A stretch of DNA of 45,186 nt from JAKPCT01 sp029553165 (lineage in GTDB: Bacteria > Bacillota > UBA4882 > UBA8346), in contig DAORZT010000016.1 in assembly GCA_035359995.1 (NCBI GenBank), positions 1-45,186 of the forward strand. Direction: 5' to 3'. A program made the translations under genes and the position numbers. Of this stretch, positions 32,996-42,085 are shown in pieces. Positions within the stretch are counted from its first letter, which is position 1. Every line of letters begins with the position of its first letter. The notes under the pieces are model-generated. The model made no database searches. It was not told where the DNA came from and was given only the letters and a program-made list of their open reading frames with translations.

Positions 32996-34150
32996 CTAAA
33001 CTTCATCAATCAGCCCGATAATTTTTGTAGCAGCCCGGGACATTACTCCAGCCGGTCCAACCCGTTCCCGAATCTCATTTAACTGCGCCCGGACCTTCAG
33101 ATTGGTTTCACGGTTATTTAACAACGGTTCTAATTGTTTCAATACATTCTCCGGAGTTAAGTCGTGCTGAATTATTTCGGGGACGATCTGACTCCCGGCA
33201 ATCAAATTGGGTAATCCGATCATCCATGGTCGTTGGGCTTTGTGTTCTGCCGTTTGTAGCCTTTTATAAATAAAATACGATAATTTTGTTACCTGATAAA
33301 CAATCACCATTGGAACCCCAAGCAGCGCCGCTTCTAAGGTGGCAGTACCCGATGCAATTATTGCTGCATCAGCAGCCGCCATTAAATTATAAACATCTTT
33401 TTCAATCAACCGGACCGACAATGAAGATTCACTAATTAATGTTTCCAGCCACGAACGGTCAATCGAACCGGCAACCGGTAAAACCAACTGTAATGGTTCT
33501 TGATAATCGAGTTTTTTAACCGTATCCAACATTACCGGCAGTAATCTGGCGATCTCCTGCCGCCGGCTCCCGGGCAATAAAGCCAGGATCTTGGCTTCAG
33601 GATCGAGATTATATTTAGCCCGAAACTCAATAGCAGTCATTGTAGCCTGCACCCGATCATAAAGCGGATGTCCGATATATTCTGTTCGGACCCCATATTT
33701 CCGATAAAAATCCGCCTCAAACGGAAGCACAGCCAGTAATTGCGTAACATTTTCGGCAACCCTTTTAGCCCTTCCCGCGCCATAAGCCCAGGCCGAAGGT
33801 GAAAAGATGCAGACAACCGGTATTCCCATTTTTTTTGCTGCTTTAGCCAACTCAAGGTTAAAGGCCCAAGAATCAAGCCAAACAACAACATCTGGACGTC
33901 TTTTTTCCCATTCCGAAACTATTTCCCTGATTAACCGTTTTAACCTGCGAAAATTTTTCAACGCTTCAATAAAACCAATGGTACTGAGCTTAGTCGGGTC
34001 AAGGATCAGCTCCATACCGGCGTTAGCCATCCGGCTGCCACCGACACCGTAGATCTCAAGCTCCGGTTCTAACTTTTTAAGCTCCGTAATTAAGGCTTCA
34101 CCATGCATATCACCAGAATATTCGCAGGTTGAAATGAAGATTCGTCTCAT
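32996..34150 (-). CDS. lpxB: Lipid-A-disaccharide synthase
   Basis: LpxB (GT19) joins UDP-2,3-diacylglucosamine and lipid X into the lipid A disaccharide at the inner membrane. The 384-aa product shows the family in order: CEYSGDMHGEAL, GVGGSRMANAGMELI, PSAWAYGAGRAKRV, LPFEADFYRKYGVRTEYIGHP, LPGSRRQEIARLLP, ASGTATLEAALLGVPMVIVY and GLPNLIAGSQIVPEIIQ. The ATG at 34150 starts the conserved N-terminus; an upstream TTG at 34168 is less likely. No lpxA, lpxC, lpxD or lpxK is in the window. In this otherwise Bacillota-like segment it signals a lipid A outer membrane. A DUF2993 gene stands upstream in the same direction. Confidence 0.95.
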   Translation of the reverse strand: MRRIFISTCEYSGDMHGEALITELKKLEPELEIYGVGGSRMANAGMELILDPTKLSTIGFIEALKNFRRLKRLIREIVSEWEKRRPDVVVWLDSWAFNLELAKAAKKMGIPVVCIFSPSAWAYGAGRAKRVAENVTQLLAVLPFEADFYRKYGVRTEYIGHPLYDRVQATMTAIEFRAKYNLDPEAKILALLPGSRRQEIARLLPVMLDTVKKLDYQEPLQLVLPVAGSIDRSWLETLISESSLSVRLIEKDVYNLMAAADAAIIASGTATLEAALLGVPMVIVYQVTKLSYFIYKRLQTAEHKAQRPWMIGLPNLIAGSQIVPEIIQHDLTPENVLKQLEPLLNNRETNLKVRAQLNEIRERVGPAGVMSRAATKIIGLIDEV

Positions 34151-34298
34151 TAAGCAATGACTCCCCAATAATTGATTCCGCTTTTTTAATTCTCTAAAAT
34201 ATCGAAATCTACCTTTTTTTTGGATAATTTTATCCTTCTGCCCACTAAATAAGAGTTCAAACTCTTCTTTAACACAAAAAACAATCTCTAACTTTCAA

Positions 34299-35063
34299 TT
34301 AGAACCCGCTTGCCTGTTGTCCGGCCGGGAGCTCATTCAATACAATTCGCATCAATCCTTCACTTAACGAGAAATCAGTAATCTTTAACGGCCATTCTTC
34401 CAAAACCGCAAACTCCAGCGGCAGCTGGGTCCCAATGAATTTTAACAAGCTATTGGGAATTTGATGATTTAAAACCTGCATTTTTTGAGGATAGAATCGT
34501 AATTTCTTAAAACCTGAAACTTGTAAACCTCCCTCCACCTGAATCGAGATCGGTCGCCCCAATGCTTCCAATTCCCCAATATACCTCAAATTATCAGCTT
34601 CTATTGTAATTACCGGTTTCAGATCTGGGTAACGGATCTTTAAATATTCAGTTAATGACGCAGCAGTGATAACGGCCTTCACTTCAGTTGCCCCAATCGT
34701 ATTAAATACTAACTGCTGATCTCTTACCAAGCTATTTAAGTCAAATTGAAATCCCTTACTAACAACAGAAAGTTCTTTGAATTTCAGCTCACTTAGAGTA
34801 CAATTCCAGCCCTTTACCCTCAACTGTCTGATTCTGCCGTTTTTAAAATCAAAGATACTGATCCAATTAATGCTGGCATCTATTTTAGTATCCGGTTCCG
34901 GCAGCGTAATGAATGCACGCCGTAAACTCTGCCTGACCCAGAGATTAAGAACTACCTCAACAATAAGTAAAAGTGCTATAATACTAACTGTTACGACCAC
35001 TATTTTTATCTTATTAGTATTAAAAAAAAATCTTATTTTGTTAACGCAATCATTAATGAGCAA
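34299..35063 (-). CDS. DUF2993/LmeA-like membrane-anchored lipid-binding protein
   Basis: The 254-aa protein has one N-terminal membrane anchor (about residues 20-44, VVVTVSIIALLLIVEVVLNL), then an elongated beta domain of the DUF2993 type (KIDASINWISIFDFKNGRIRQL, LSVVSKGFQFDLNSL, AVITAASLTEYLK, VEGGLQVSG). LmeA in Mycobacterium is a periplasmic phospholipid-binding protein of this family. The start is TTG at 35063, close after GGAGGTG. It precedes lpxB by about 150 nt with only a weak dyad between. An envelope lipid role is inferred from family and neighbour. Confidence 0.78.
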   Translation of the reverse strand: MLINDCVNKIRFFFNTNKIKIVVVTVSIIALLLIVEVVLNLWVRQSLRRAFITLPEPDTKIDASINWISIFDFKNGRIRQLRVKGWNCTLSELKFKELSVVSKGFQFDLNSLVRDQQLVFNTIGATEVKAVITAASLTEYLKIRYPDLKPVITIEADNLRYIGELEALGRPISIQVEGGLQVSGFKKLRFYPQKMQVLNHQIPNSLLKFIGTQLPLEFAVLEEWPLKITDFSLSEGLMRIVLNELPAGQQASGF

Positions 35064-35204
35064 ATAATCACCTCCACTTTTATCAATACTAGGTTTAGTA
35101 TCATTTAGCGAAGACCATTCTATACAATTTATTCAACATCAATAGACCTAAAAACATTTGTTAAGGTATTGAGCCAAAAATTAATTTAGGATACCAAAAG
35201 GAAG

Positions 35205-35864
35205 GTGTTTAAAATAATTGAAGTAACCAATTTACAGTTTCGCTATGCCGGTGCCACAGAGGATACCGTGAAAGGAATCTCTTTCAAAGTCGCTGAAGGA
35301 GAGATCTTCGGTTTCCTTGGCCCAAGCGGTGCCGGAAAAAGTACTACGCAGAAAATTCTGACCCGAATGCTCCAAAATTACAGTGGGACAGTGGCGATAA
35401 TGAAGCTGGAACTGAAAAAAGCTACAGCCAGTTTTTATGAACATATTGGGGTTGGATTTGAATTACCCAATCTCTACAGTAGATTTACTGCCCTAGAAAA
35501 CTTAAACTTCTTTAGTAAGCTTTATTCAATGCCAACTGAAGATCCTATGAAATTATTAGCAATGGTAGGCCTGGAACAAGAGGCAAAAACCAGAGTTTCC
35601 GAGTTTTCGAAAGGAATGAAGATGCGTCTTAACTTTTGCCGCGCCTTACTTAATAAACCTAAAATTCTTTTTTTGGATGAACCAACATCAGGACTGGATC
35701 CTAAAAACGCCAGAATCATCCAAGACCTAATCATCAATCAGAAAAGACAAGGGACGACTATTTTTCTAACAACCCATAACATGAATATCGCGGAATGTTT
35801 CACTGGGCAAAACGCCGTTTCAACCGTCATGTTATCCAAGGGGAGGCGTAATGATGGATTTTAA
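35205..35864 (+). CDS. ABC-2 type exporter ATPase, apparently decaying
   Basis: The ATP-binding subunit has Walker A GPSGAGKST (39-47), signature-like FSKGMKMR, Walker B ILFLDEPTSGLD and H-loop TTHNM. Two oddities stand out. The only in-frame start is GTG at 35205, which sits on the ribosome site itself. The natural family start (IEVTNLQFRY) is preceded by ATA 6 nt after GGAAGGTG, as if ATG had mutated to ATA. The C-terminus ends about 25 residues after the H-loop with the sequence CFTGQNAVSTVMLSKGRR, lacking the usual 60-80 residues (second half of the D-loop/regulatory part). It overlaps the permease gene by 14 nt. It may be non-functional or a shortened variant. Confidence 0.75.
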   Translation: MFKIIEVTNLQFRYAGATEDTVKGISFKVAEGEIFGFLGPSGAGKSTTQKILTRMLQNYSGTVAIMKLELKKATASFYEHIGVGFELPNLYSRFTALENLNFFSKLYSMPTEDPMKLLAMVGLEQEAKTRVSEFSKGMKMRLNFCRALLNKPKILFLDEPTSGLDPKNARIIQDLIINQKRQGTTIFLTTHNMNIAECFTGQNAVSTVMLSKGRRNDGF

Positions 35865-36594
35865 ATTTGACAAACTACTTGGCTTAGCAGGCAACGATCT
35901 CAAAAATCTTCTAAGAGACTCAATGTTGCGCTTAATGTTTTTCGCACCCATTCTGATAATATTAATAGTACGAATGCTCATCCCTGAGGTTACGACATTG
36001 CTTCACAACAGATTGAGCTTTAATCTAGCTGCTTATTATCCATTAATCGTTAGCTTCTTTCTCATTTTGCCAAGTATGATGTTTGGGACGGCGTTAGGAT
36101 TTATCTTTTTAGAAGAACGTGATGAGGGAATTTTGCAATACATTAGTGTTACTCCAATAACCGCAACCGGTTACATGCTCTACCGCCTGATCACTTTTTC
36201 GCTTTTAAGTTTTATCGGTACTTTATTATTGATTGTATTTAATGGTCTACTATCCTATAATCTCGCACCTGCTTTGTTGATTATCCTATTAGTTTCTTTG
36301 GAAACGCCAATCTATGCGATTATTTTAGCAAGCCTAGCCAGTAATAAAGTCGAAGGTTTAGCAGTCGCAAAAATAACGGGACTTTTATTAGTCGGACCGG
36401 TGTTAGGTTTCTTTTTACGATCACCATGGAAATATATTGGCGCTATCTTTCCACCATTTTGGGTTACCGAAGGGTTTCTTGCCGGTTTGTCAAATTTACG
36501 TGACTGCTTTCTGTATATTATTAGCGGGTTCATCATACATTTAATCATCATTATGCTATTGTTACACCTGTTTCAAAAGAAATTAACCAACTAA
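35851..36594 (+). CDS. ABC-2 type transporter permease
   Basis: The 247-aa protein has six hydrophobic segments and the ABC-2 pattern EERDEGILQYISVTP followed by YMLYRL. It resembles fluoroquinolone-type export permeases. Two adjacent ATG codons (35851, 35854) follow GGGGAGG. It pairs with the preceding ATPase. It ends 8 nt before the stop of the convergent radical SAM gene, with no terminator visible between. Confidence 0.85.
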   Translation: MMDFKFDKLLGLAGNDLKNLLRDSMLRLMFFAPILIILIVRMLIPEVTTLLHNRLSFNLAAYYPLIVSFFLILPSMMFGTALGFIFLEERDEGILQYISVTPITATGYMLYRLITFSLLSFIGTLLLIVFNGLLSYNLAPALLIILLVSLETPIYAIILASLASNKVEGLAVAKITGLLLVGPVLGFFLRSPWKYIGAIFPPFWVTEGFLAGLSNLRDCFLYIISGFIIHLIIIMLLLHLFQKKLTN

Positions 36595-36602
36595 CACTTG
36601 GC

Positions 36603-37490
36603 TCAATCAAACAGACTTAACTGTTCCGGTTTTACCTCAACTAACCCTGAGGTTAATTCACTCATCCTGGAGATGAGCAGGTGTTCTTCACAGAACCTTT
36701 GATGTAACTTCGCCAACTTTTGATAATTATAAACCGGGCAATGATAGGCATCTTGATATCGGTTTTGATACTGTTGCCGCAAACCGGGAAAGTAACGGTC
36801 CAGCTGTTGATAGTAATAATCCCGTTGCCGGTCGCGGAGGGTCATCCCAAAAGAGGCAATAATAAAATGAGCACCGCAATTGTAGGCTTGTTCCAAAATA
36901 TTGCCGATATTAGCCTCCGAGTCAGTGATATAAGGTAATACCGGCATCAAAGTTACTCCCGTGCAGATTCCTGCTGCGGTTAATCTTTTGATTGCGGCAA
37001 GTCGCTTTGAAGGTAAAGGCGCGCCTGGCTCCAGCTTGGCTGCCAAATTATCGTCAACGGTTGTCAATGTAAAAGCCGCCGAGACACGGTTATTGGCATT
37101 AATTGATTTTAAGATCTCAATATCACGCAAGATCAAATCACTCTTCGTAATGATATGCACTCCAAAACCATACTCGAATATGACTTTTAATACCTCGCGA
37201 CTAAGATTATATTGTAATTCAACCGGGCCATAAGGGTCACACATCGAACCTGTACCAATGATTGCCTTGCTTCTCTTTCCCGCCAGTTCCTGACGTAACA
37301 ATTCCACGGCGTTAGTCTTTACAACAATCTTATTCGAATCCAGACCATAGCAAATGCTGCGCGAATCGCAGTAGATACATTTATGCTGGCAGCCACGATA
37401 AACATTAATATTCCATCTGACCCCAAACCAAGTGGTTGGACTTTTCACGGGTGACAATATCCGTTTAGCAGTTACTTCTTCGATCAGCAT
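36603..37490 (-). CDS. SPL-family radical SAM protein
   Basis: The 295-aa protein has the radical SAM Cys motif CxxxCxxC as GCQHKCIYCDSR near residue 33, then GTGSMCDPYGPVE and a TIM-barrel continuing to ASFGMTLRDRQRDY. It belongs to the COG1533/Rv2578c group related to spore photoproduct lyase (SplB), for which no reaction is known in most members. It ends with QLSLFD, similar to PCNA/clamp-type tails in some DNA enzymes (a weak hint). It overlaps the 3' end of the AraC gene by 26 nt, so the two are co-transcribed. Family sure, substrate unknown. Confidence 0.85.
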   Translation of the reverse strand: MLIEEVTAKRILSPVKSPTTWFGVRWNINVYRGCQHKCIYCDSRSICYGLDSNKIVVKTNAVELLRQELAGKRSKAIIGTGSMCDPYGPVELQYNLSREVLKVIFEYGFGVHIITKSDLILRDIEILKSINANNRVSAAFTLTTVDDNLAAKLEPGAPLPSKRLAAIKRLTAAGICTGVTLMPVLPYITDSEANIGNILEQAYNCGAHFIIASFGMTLRDRQRDYYYQQLDRYFPGLRQQYQNRYQDAYHCPVYNYQKLAKLHQRFCEEHLLISRMSELTSGLVEVKPEQLSLFD

Positions 37491-38517
37491 CTTTCTTATC
37501 CCTCTTCAACGTCGCACGATACTTTGCCGGTGAAAGACCGGTCCAACGCTTAAAAGCGCGTTCAAATGACCTGGTCTCCGAAAAACCTAAAAGATAAGCA
37601 ATTTCCGCAACGGAAACATGATTGTCCTGAAGCAACTCCACAGAACGATTCTTGCGGACTTCATTAAGAATCTGTATATATGAAGTCCCTTCATTCTTTA
37701 AGTTTAATTGCAAATTACGGACACTCATCGTTAAAGTGACAGCAATATCCTTTATCGAAAAGCTTCCTCCAGTAAGCCTGGTAACAATAGCTTGGGCAAC
37801 CTTAACGGTGTAATCTTGATCCCCATCCTGCTTTAAGCTATCAAACGCAATCCGCTCAAATTGTTCTTTTAACCTCAAATTTGGAGCAATTATGGGAAGC
37901 GCAAAAACCTCTTTATCAAAAACAAGACTATTCCGGGATTGACCAAGATTAACCGGACAACCAAAGTACTGCTGGTACTGCTCAATAAAAGTCGCATTCT
38001 GTCTTACCAGATTTACCGCTTTTACCTTAAATGGCTTACCGGTCAGTAATTTAGCATAGGCAACCATTCCCGCTAACTTAAAATCAATCACCGTCCCTGC
38101 TATCCGCTCCCACCCATCATCTTCAATCAATTCCAGTACCAAATTATTACCATCAGTAACAATTCGGTATTCGTTAGTAGAATCAACAATCCTCTCGTAA
38201 CAACAATATTTGGACGCCGCTTCACCTAAATTGGTGCAATTCATCAGGATATAACCCAAGATATTCGAAAAACCTCTGGTTAACCTGAGTCCTTGTTTTA
38301 AACCAATCAGTGGTTCATTTGTCAAGTCAGCCGCAGTATTAAATAATAAATTGACTTTTTCCAAAGGAAGACGGTTATCGGGTGCTTCAAAGAGCAGAGG
38401 GTTAATATCTGCCACTTTTAACAGCTGGTCTTCGGTTATACCATAGTCTTCAATTCCATTTAGGAATAATCCAACTTTAGCTATTGCCAGATAACGGTTG
38501 AATTTCATTAATGCCAT
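37465..38517 (-). CDS. AraC-family transcriptional regulator (Arabinose_bd N-domain)
   Basis: The 350-aa protein has an N-terminal ligand domain of the PF12625 type (FSNILGYILMNCTNLGEA, then FKVKAVNLVRQN) and a C-terminal AraC HTH pair (GGSFSIKDIAVTLTMSVRNLQ, then VSVAEIAYLLGFSETRSFERAFKRWTGLSPAKYR). The ATG at 38517 or one three codons later (38508) could start; both have partial ribosome sites. It is divergent from the SDR gene with a 109-nt shared promoter region holding a repeated TTGCG. It likely controls the SDR and the radical SAM gene it overlaps. Confidence 0.92.
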   Translation of the reverse strand: MALMKFNRYLAIAKVGLFLNGIEDYGITEDQLLKVADINPLLFEAPDNRLPLEKVNLLFNTAADLTNEPLIGLKQGLRLTRGFSNILGYILMNCTNLGEAASKYCCYERIVDSTNEYRIVTDGNNLVLELIEDDGWERIAGTVIDFKLAGMVAYAKLLTGKPFKVKAVNLVRQNATFIEQYQQYFGCPVNLGQSRNSLVFDKEVFALPIIAPNLRLKEQFERIAFDSLKQDGDQDYTVKVAQAIVTRLTGGSFSIKDIAVTLTMSVRNLQLNLKNEGTSYIQILNEVRKNRSVELLQDNHVSVAEIAYLLGFSETRSFERAFKRWTGLSPAKYRATLKRDKKDADRRSNC

Positions 38518-38531
38518 CCTAACCTTTTAAA

Positions 38532-38563
38532 TTGCGCCAAAAGTTAATTTTCTTGCGTATAAT
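38532..38563 (+). promoter_or_regulatory. SDR promoter with TTGCG direct repeat
   Basis: A perfect -10 TATAAT lies at 38558-38563. ATTGCGCC and CTTGCGTA share TTGCG at 38532 and 38553, 21 bp apart, which is two helical turns and a usual arrangement for AraC-type binding. A good -35 is lacking, which fits activator dependence. Functional assignment is inferred. Confidence 0.5.
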
Positions 38564-38626
38564 GCCCTAGCAACGGAGGCTTTACTTAGATATATTTAAA
38601 GTATTGTTTGGAAAGGAGTTTTGACG

Positions 38627-39406
38627 ATGAATCAAACAGTATTAATCACCGGTGCCTCAAGTGGAATCGGTTTCGAACTGGCAAAGCTGTTTGCCAGCAA
38701 TCAGTATAATTTAGTACTTATCGCAAGGCGTCAAGACAGACTGCTTGAATTTGCCGCAGAATATTCAGCCAAATATCCGATTAAGATCACGGTAATCAGT
38801 AAAGATTTGGCATTACCGACCGCACCTGACGAAATCTATCAGGAATTAAAGCAAAAAGCAATTACAATTGACATTTTAGTTAATAATGCCGGTACCCAAA
38901 TCTATGGTGAATTTCAAAATATTGATCTCCAAGCCGCTTTAAGTTTACTTCAGGTCAATATCATCGCAGTGACCCATCTTACCAGGTTACTGATCAATGA
39001 CATGATCACACGGGGAACTGGCAAAATTGTTAATCTTGGTTCAACCGGTTCCTTTGCACCGGGACCACTCAATGCAATTTATTGCGCTTCAAAAGCTTAC
39101 GTGCTAAGTTTCTCTGAAAGTCTTAGCAAAGATTTAGAAGGTACAGGTGTTACTGTAACGGCAATCTGTCCGGGAGCCACCGCAACCGAATTTGCAGCAA
39201 AAGCTGAGATTTTGAATACCCGAATCTTTGCGACAATGGTTATGAAACCTGATAAAGTGGCCCGTATTGGTTACCGAGCGTTGCAAAGCGGACGCCGGAT
39301 TGTCGTTACCGGATTATATAACAAATTGTTAGTCTTTTCAATCAGATTTACTCCACGTTGGCTAATCTTGAGTATCAGTAAATTTTTGATGCGCAAAAAA
39401 GCATAG
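38627..39406 (+). CDS. Short-chain dehydrogenase/reductase
   Basis: The 259-aa classical SDR has cofactor motif TGASSGIG (residues 7-14), NNAG, and active site Ser/Tyr/Lys in NLGSTGS and YCASK. The ARRQDRL segment after beta-2 suggests NADP(H). The C-terminal IRFTPRWLILSISKFL is a hydrophobic tail often seen in membrane-associated SDRs. The ATG at 38627 follows AAAGGAG by 8 nt; a TTG six nt earlier is too close. It is divergent from the AraC regulator, the likely control gene. Substrate unknown. Confidence 0.92.
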   Translation: MNQTVLITGASSGIGFELAKLFASNQYNLVLIARRQDRLLEFAAEYSAKYPIKITVISKDLALPTAPDEIYQELKQKAITIDILVNNAGTQIYGEFQNIDLQAALSLLQVNIIAVTHLTRLLINDMITRGTGKIVNLGSTGSFAPGPLNAIYCASKAYVLSFSESLSKDLEGTGVTVTAICPGATATEFAAKAEILNTRIFATMVMKPDKVARIGYRALQSGRRIVVTGLYNKLLVFSIRFTPRWLILSISKFLMRKKA

Positions 39407-39409
39407 TGT

Positions 39410-40186
39410 TTATTTGCTGAGCAGTGCTTGAAGATCCTGATGGAGCAATCCATTGGATGCCAGATACCCTTTAGTCTGATAGGTAATCGGATTACCCTGC
39501 AAATCAGTGATTGTACCGCCTGCCGCTTGCAGAATACAAGCTCCGGCAGCAAAATCCCAGGCACTGTCGGTCAGTTCAATTGAAGCATCTAGTTTACCCT
39601 CGGCAAGATAGGACAGGATTCTGACAGTAGACCCAAGCATCCGGACATTAAACACTGCCTGCGAGATTTCTTTAAAAAGACTCAACTTCAAATCAGGATT
39701 ACGTTTAATGTCAGAATCGAATGAAATAGTACTGTCAGCTAAACTTTTGGTCTTGGAAACCGTGATTTTTTGCTCATTCTTATAGGCGCCGGTCCCACGT
39801 TCACCGACATAAAGCTCATCAGTTAACGGTAGATAAATTACTCCACTGATAAAATGTTCTTTATAAAACAGTCCGACTGAAACCCCAAAGATTCCAATTC
39901 CCCGAATATAATTATGGGTTCCGTCAAGCGGATCAATAATCCATAGATATTCATTTGCTGCTCCTAATTGCCCTTCCAATCCCCGTTCTTCACCCAAGAT
40001 CGCATGTGCCGGAAAATGGGAACGAATCCGCTTCACGATCATCTCTTCCGCTTCCTGATCAAGATTGGTAGCCAAACTGTGATCCGCTTTCTTTTTAACC
40101 TGATCAATTGCCTTTTCAAAATTCACTCTTAAATATGTACCTGCTTCTTTGGCCGCTATTATTGCTACATTAGTAAGTTCGTTCAT
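39410..40186 (-). CDS. Inositol monophosphatase family phosphatase
   Basis: The 258-aa Li-sensitive-type phosphatase has metal motifs ATNLDQEAEE, LGEERG, WIIDPLDGTHNYIRG and DSAWDFAAGACILQAAGG. Members act on inositol-1-phosphate, fructose-1,6-bisphosphate or adenosine 3',5'-bisphosphate; specificity is not readable. The ATG at 40186 lies after GGAGGTTAACA. The longer frame to 40279 is rejected because it runs through the terminator of the MCP gene. It is convergent with the SDR gene with only 3 nt between. Confidence 0.94.
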   Translation of the reverse strand: MNELTNVAIIAAKEAGTYLRVNFEKAIDQVKKKADHSLATNLDQEAEEMIVKRIRSHFPAHAILGEERGLEGQLGAANEYLWIIDPLDGTHNYIRGIGIFGVSVGLFYKEHFISGVIYLPLTDELYVGERGTGAYKNEQKITVSKTKSLADSTISFDSDIKRNPDLKLSLFKEISQAVFNVRMLGSTVRILSYLAEGKLDASIELTDSAWDFAAGACILQAAGGTITDLQGNPITYQTKGYLASNGLLHQDLQALLSK

Positions 40187-40258
40187 TGTTAACCTCCAAA
40201 CTGCGTTTTCATCAAGATTATACTCTTTCAATTTACCGATCGGCAACTCTATTTTAAA

Positions 40259-40291
40259 ATTAAAAACCCCATGAAACAATTCATGAGGTTT
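40259..40291 (-). terminator. Terminator of the MCP gene
   Basis: A 12-bp stem with one wobble pair (40264-40275 with 40280-40291), loop ACAA, is followed by TTAATTTTA in the minus direction, 30 nt after the MCP stop. Confidence 0.85.
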
Positions 40292-40320
40292 TTGGAATCC
40301 AAGTGGAAGTTGAAATGAGC

Positions 40321-42039
40321 TTATATCCTGCCAAATATATTTTTATTTTTTTCACCAATATCAAAAACTGAAATTGAATCGCTAAGCCGCTCTGAAATAT
40401 TCGCTAAATTTTCAGCCAAAGCTGTAACCTGTTCCGCAGAAGCGCTCTGCTCTTCAGCAGTAGCTGATACTTCCTCGGTACTTGCCATACTCTGTTCACT
40501 TAACGCAGCAATGTTTGTAACTGCAGAGATCACCGTCTCATTTCGTTCGGCCATCTGTTTCGCTGATTGAGCAACCGAATCAATCCGACTCAAGATTTCT
40601 GAAAGTCGATCAAAGATATTTTTAAATGTTACCGAAGCTTCAGACGCCATTTGTTTGCCGGTTTCAACCGTAGTCATACTGTTGTTGATCGAGATCACTG
40701 CCTGACCGGAACGGACTTTCATCTGATGAATTAACTGACCGATCTGTTTCGCAGCCCGTTTTGATTGTTCCGCCAGTTTCCCCGTTTCCAAAGCAACAAC
40801 ACCAAATCCTTTGCCGTGTTCACCAGCACGGGCTGCTTCAATTGAAGCATTCAACGCTAACAATGTCGTTTGTTCGGCAATACCCTCAATTACAGAACTA
40901 AATTGACTGATCTTCTCCGAGAAATTATTTAACTCATCAATTACTTCAGTAACTTCTTTAGTTGAAGTATAGATCTTATTGATCTCGACTGCTACATCAT
41001 TGGTACATTTTTGTCCCAATTTTGCAGACTGCGCAACCGTTTCCGACTCAAGCGAGATGCTCTTTACTTCGCTGGATACTTTACGTACCAGTTCGCCCAA
41101 AGCAGTGACACTTTCAGCTACCTGGTTAACCTGATTCGCTTGTTCTGTCGAAGCTTTAGCCAACTCTTCCATTGCTTTGGCAACCTCTGCCGCAGAACGC
41201 TCGGTTTCATTAGAGACAGTTTTCAACTCCTGACTCGCTGTATTTAAGATACTTGACTGTTCATTGATTCCCGAAACCAGCTTGCGTAATGCTTCCATCG
41301 CTTTATTGAGATTGTTTACCACTTCAACTACTTCAATCGAACCATCAGTTGCGATATTACTGGATAAATCACCATTTGCCAATGCTTTAGAAGCAGTGTC
41401 CATTGATCTTAACGGTTCTCCGATAAAGAGGGAGATTGCATAGCCAATTAAAGAGGCAACCGCTGCCCCAAATATCAGGATAAAAACGGTGATTGTAATC
41501 GCCCGGCCGCTATATTTTTTGCTATCTTGTAACGAACCGGTAATATTATTATTCGCCACTTCAGTCAATTCATTAATATAAGTGTTAAAAGCGTCAATTT
41601 TTGTTACTAATTCCCTATAATTAGCTCCATCAACAGTTAAATCCATAATCTCATGAATTTCCGCCACATACTCTGATAATTTTTCAGCATCTTTGAATTT
41701 AAACAAATAATCAACTCTTTTATCAATTTCCGGTCGAATGTTAGTTCCATATTCATCTTTAATCTTGGAACTCCCATCAACAACATTGGTATAATACTTT
41801 AATTGCAACTGATTTAGGTAATTTTGGATTTCATAGATATGAGCAAAACTACTTCTTTTGGTGACAATATCTTCAGAAATAGTTCCTACTTTACCAATGA
41901 AGAAGATTCCAATAAAAGCTTCAATAATAACTAACAATAATAAAAGTGCAATTATTATCAGTATTTGAAAGAAAATCTTCTGTTTTGCAACCATCTTAAA
42001 TGGAGTCAATACGGTCTCTAAAACTTTATTATGATTCAT
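40321..42039 (-). CDS. Methyl-accepting chemotaxis protein
   Basis: The 572-aa receptor has a first membrane helix (about 15-47), a periplasmic or external four-helix-like sensor to about 180, a second helix ([19 protein letters not shown]), a HAMP domain and a long coiled-coil signalling domain. The hairpin tip reads [30 protein letters not shown]. The usual [24 protein letters not shown] is slightly varied at two places. No C-terminal CheR pentapeptide is visible. The ATG at 42039 follows GGGGAGGGCTACA and stands 46 nt after a sigma-28-like -10 box. The longer frame to 42084 would start at the promoter. The ligand is unknown. Confidence 0.94.
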   Translation of the reverse strand: [572 protein letters not shown]

Positions 42040-42085
42040 TGTAGCCCTCCCCGTTTTAACAAACGACTTCCACTCCCTAATCATG

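Noticed and set aside
34240..34275. Dyad AAGAGTT/AACTCTT between the DUF2993 gene and lpxB
   Set aside because: It has a 2-nt loop, a weak stem and no T tract; a terminator is not supported.
40187..40279. Upstream extension of the inositol phosphatase gene
   Set aside because: It would run through the MCP terminator; the ATG at 40186 has a strong ribosome site.
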